In this document: one piece after another, positions 62,705 to 64,000 of the stretch
Position numbering within the stretch: the stretch's first letter is position 1
Layout: the number at the start of each line of letters is the position of its first letter
Assembly: GCA_040382055.1 (NCBI GenBank)
Contig: JBEIGE010000001.1
Span: 124,001 to 188,000 of the forward strand
DNA length: 64,000 nucleotides
DNA from: JBEIGE01 sp040382055
GTDB lineage: Bacteria; Pseudomonadota; Gammaproteobacteria; Burkholderiales; Burkholderiaceae_C
Direction of reading: 5' to 3'
Notes under the pieces: model-generated
Told to the model about the DNA's origin: nothing
What the model saw: the letters and a program-made list of their open reading frames with translations, nothing else
Database searches by the model: none
Position numbers and translations under genes: made by a program

Positions 62705-63907
62705 ATGGTTCAACAATCCAAACGTACCTTGCTCAAAGGGGCTGCAGCCACCGTAGGAGCTGCCACTTTTGCGCCTAAGTTGCTGGCTCAGCCTGCGCCG
62801 GTTCGCATCGGTTATGCCATGGCACGTACCGGCCCATGGACCGGCGGTGCTCAGATCAGCCAGGAGCCCAATTACCTGCTGTGGGCAGAGCAACAAAATG
62901 AAGCCGGCGGCCTGGATGTCAAAGGCGTCAAGCGTCCCATCGAGCTGATCAGTTCGGATGACCGCAGCGATGTGGAAACCTGTGTACGTACCTATGAAAA
63001 GCTCATGGGCAGCGACAAGGTCGATCTGGTTTTGCCACCCTGGGGTTCCAACGCCAACTTTGCGGTTGCGCCCCTGGCCAACCGATTCCAGTACCCCTTC
63101 CTGGCACCTACCGCCTTGTCGCGGCGTCTGGTAGAAATGAAGTTGCCTTATTTCTTTTTGTTGCTGCAGCAGCCCAAGCCCATGACCGAGGCGCTGGTGG
63201 AAATGCTCAGGTCCAACGGGGTCAAGACGATTGCGGTGATTTACGTGGATGACTTGTTCGGCCTGGAGAACTATGCGGCCCTCAAGGTGGCTCTGCAAGG
63301 CTCGGGCATCAACATGGTGGAAGACAAGAGTTACCCCGGCGGCGTGCGCGATCTCTCCCCGGTCTTGCGCTCCATGAAGGACAAGAACCCCGATGCCTTT
63401 GTCGGCTTCACCTACCCGCCTGACACCATTTTGGCCAGTCGGCAAGCCAAGGAAATCGGCTTTAATCCGAAGTTTTTCTATGCCTCGGTGGGTACGGCCT
63501 TTCAGCTGTACCGCAATGTCATGACGCCGGCCGGCGCCGAAGGTGTGCTGGGCATGGGCTCCTGGAACAGCAAGTCCAATCCTGCCGCAAAGTCATATTT
63601 TGATGCCCACGTGAAGAAGTTCGGTGCAGCCAAGGAGCCCGACCGCTGGGCCAGTGGGGCTACATGGGCCGGCCTGGAAATCCTGACGGCTGCCGTCAAG
63701 TCCCAAGGACTGGACCGCAAGGCCATTCGCGACTACGTCGCCAACACCACGCACAAGACCATACTGGGTGATATCAAGTTCACCGGTAGTGAGAACACCT
63801 CGACGCCAGGCACGGTAAGCCAGTGGCAAAACGGCGAATTTGAGGTGGTGTGGCCGCAGAAACTGGCCACCGCCAAGCTCAACCCCAACAAGCCTTCCTG
63901 GAAGTAA
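62705..63907 (+). CDS. Branched-chain amino acid-type ABC transporter substrate-binding protein
   Basis: A LivJ-type (type I periplasmic binding protein) receptor of 400 residues. The N-terminal export signal (SKRTLLKGAAA) may be Tat-like but has KR rather than RR; cleavage is near LLAQ. Matching segments are VRIGYAMARTGPWTGG, WAEQQNEAGGLDVKG, ELISSDDRSDVETCVRTYEKL (quoted in part) and DLFGLENYAALK. In Burkholderiales such receptors serve amino acids, amides or aromatic acids; the ligand is unknown. ATG 62705 has AGGAG upstream. A permease-like frame begins 70 bp downstream. Confidence 0.88.
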   Translation: MVQQSKRTLLKGAAATVGAATFAPKLLAQPAPVRIGYAMARTGPWTGGAQISQEPNYLLWAEQQNEAGGLDVKGVKRPIELISSDDRSDVETCVRTYEKLMGSDKVDLVLPPWGSNANFAVAPLANRFQYPFLAPTALSRRLVEMKLPYFFLLLQQPKPMTEALVEMLRSNGVKTIAVIYVDDLFGLENYAALKVALQGSGINMVEDKSYPGGVRDLSPVLRSMKDKNPDAFVGFTYPPDTILASRQAKEIGFNPKFFYASVGTAFQLYRNVMTPAGAEGVLGMGSWNSKSNPAAKSYFDAHVKKFGAAKEPDRWASGATWAGLEILTAAVKSQGLDRKAIRDYVANTTHKTILGDIKFTGSENTSTPGTVSQWQNGEFEVVWPQKLATAKLNPNKPSWK

Positions 63908-63911
63908 ACCC

Positions 63912-63955
63912 GGCTCTCCGAGCCCCGCTTGGGCCAGGCGTTTGCCTTGGGCCCA
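63912..63955 (+). promoter_or_regulatory. Tandem hairpins between receptor and permease genes
   Basis: GGCTC-TCC-GAGCC (63912-63924) is followed by a larger hairpin: TGGGCC-AGGC (63930-63939), loop GTTT, GCCT, a two-base bulge and GGCCCA (63950-63955). No T-run follows. Such structures after receptor genes commonly stabilise the receptor mRNA or lower downstream expression. Confidence 0.45.
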
Positions 63956-63977
63956 GGCTGGCGCTGGCCTATCTACC

Positions 63978-64000
63978 ATGTCACTTACTGCCTGGCTTGA
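63978..64000 (+). CDS. Start of the next gene, possibly the ABC permease (partial)
   Basis: An ATG at 63978 opens a frame reading MSLTAWL to the window end. Position after a LivJ-type receptor suggests a LivH-type membrane permease, but seven residues cannot prove it. Confidence 0.3.

Overview
The window is a dense chromosomal segment from a betaproteobacterium, most likely Burkholderiales and probably the Comamonadaceae (Rhodoferax/Polaromonas-like). This rests on overall gene content, Bug/TTT-type and TRAP solute receptors, a second infA, the lptD-surA-rsmA and kdsD-kdsC-lptC blocks, and the rpmH/dnaA/dnaN/gyrB arrangement; no rRNA is present to confirm it. By eye the flanks (about 1-26 kb and 48-64 kb) are GC-rich and the stretch around the replication origin (about 28-43 kb) is AT-richer. 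I saw no rRNA, tRNA, CRISPR array, insertion sequence or prophage.

Layout. 1-10.6 kb: end of an RND pump; gapA and tkt (central carbon); murU-pepP and a TMEM165-type cation transporter; an orphan glutamate/aspartate-binding protein divergent from maeB. 10.7-11.9 kb: a secreted RNase Sa-type ribonuclease with a barstar-type inhibitor. 11.9-19.7 kb: rsmA-surA-lptD on the minus strand, diverging from amgK, rsmE and an MFS transporter. 19.7-24.8 kb: an M20 peptidase, a complete TRAP transporter and a DUF1080 lipoprotein. 25-27.5 kb: metX-metW and a glycine-rich RNA-binding protein. 27.5-31 kb: kdsD-kdsC-lptC running directly into sbtA-sbtB (bicarbonate uptake and its PII-like partner). 31-33.6 kb: a KefB-type antiporter and apt.

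33.6-43.3 kb is the origin region: mnmE, yidC, yidD, rnpA and rpmH on the minus strand, dnaA, dnaN and gyrB on the plus strand, so both arms point away from the origin. The dnaA-dnaN gap has two DnaA boxes followed by four perfect DnaA-trio units and an AT-rich tract, which makes it the best oriC candidate.

43.4-50.1 kb: an ACMSD-like amidohydrolase with a TTT receptor, a second infA, a diguanylate cyclase, NnrU-like, DUF2788, DUF2189 and pirin proteins. 50.1-61.7 kb is a metal-homeostasis block: copZ/copA, then czcCBA-type efflux diverging from a two-component regulator whose kinase frame breaks exactly at a U-UUU-UUA heptamer. A predicted exported protein and a small cytochrome c follow. 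61.7-64 kb: a class II aldolase/adducin-like protein and the start of a branched-chain-amino-acid-type ABC operon.

Most interesting items: the DnaA-trio origin; the metal-sensor kinase split at a slippery heptamer; the RNase Sa/barstar pair with a hairpin beside its ribosome-binding site; and sbtAB occupying the place where lptA-lptB would be expected.
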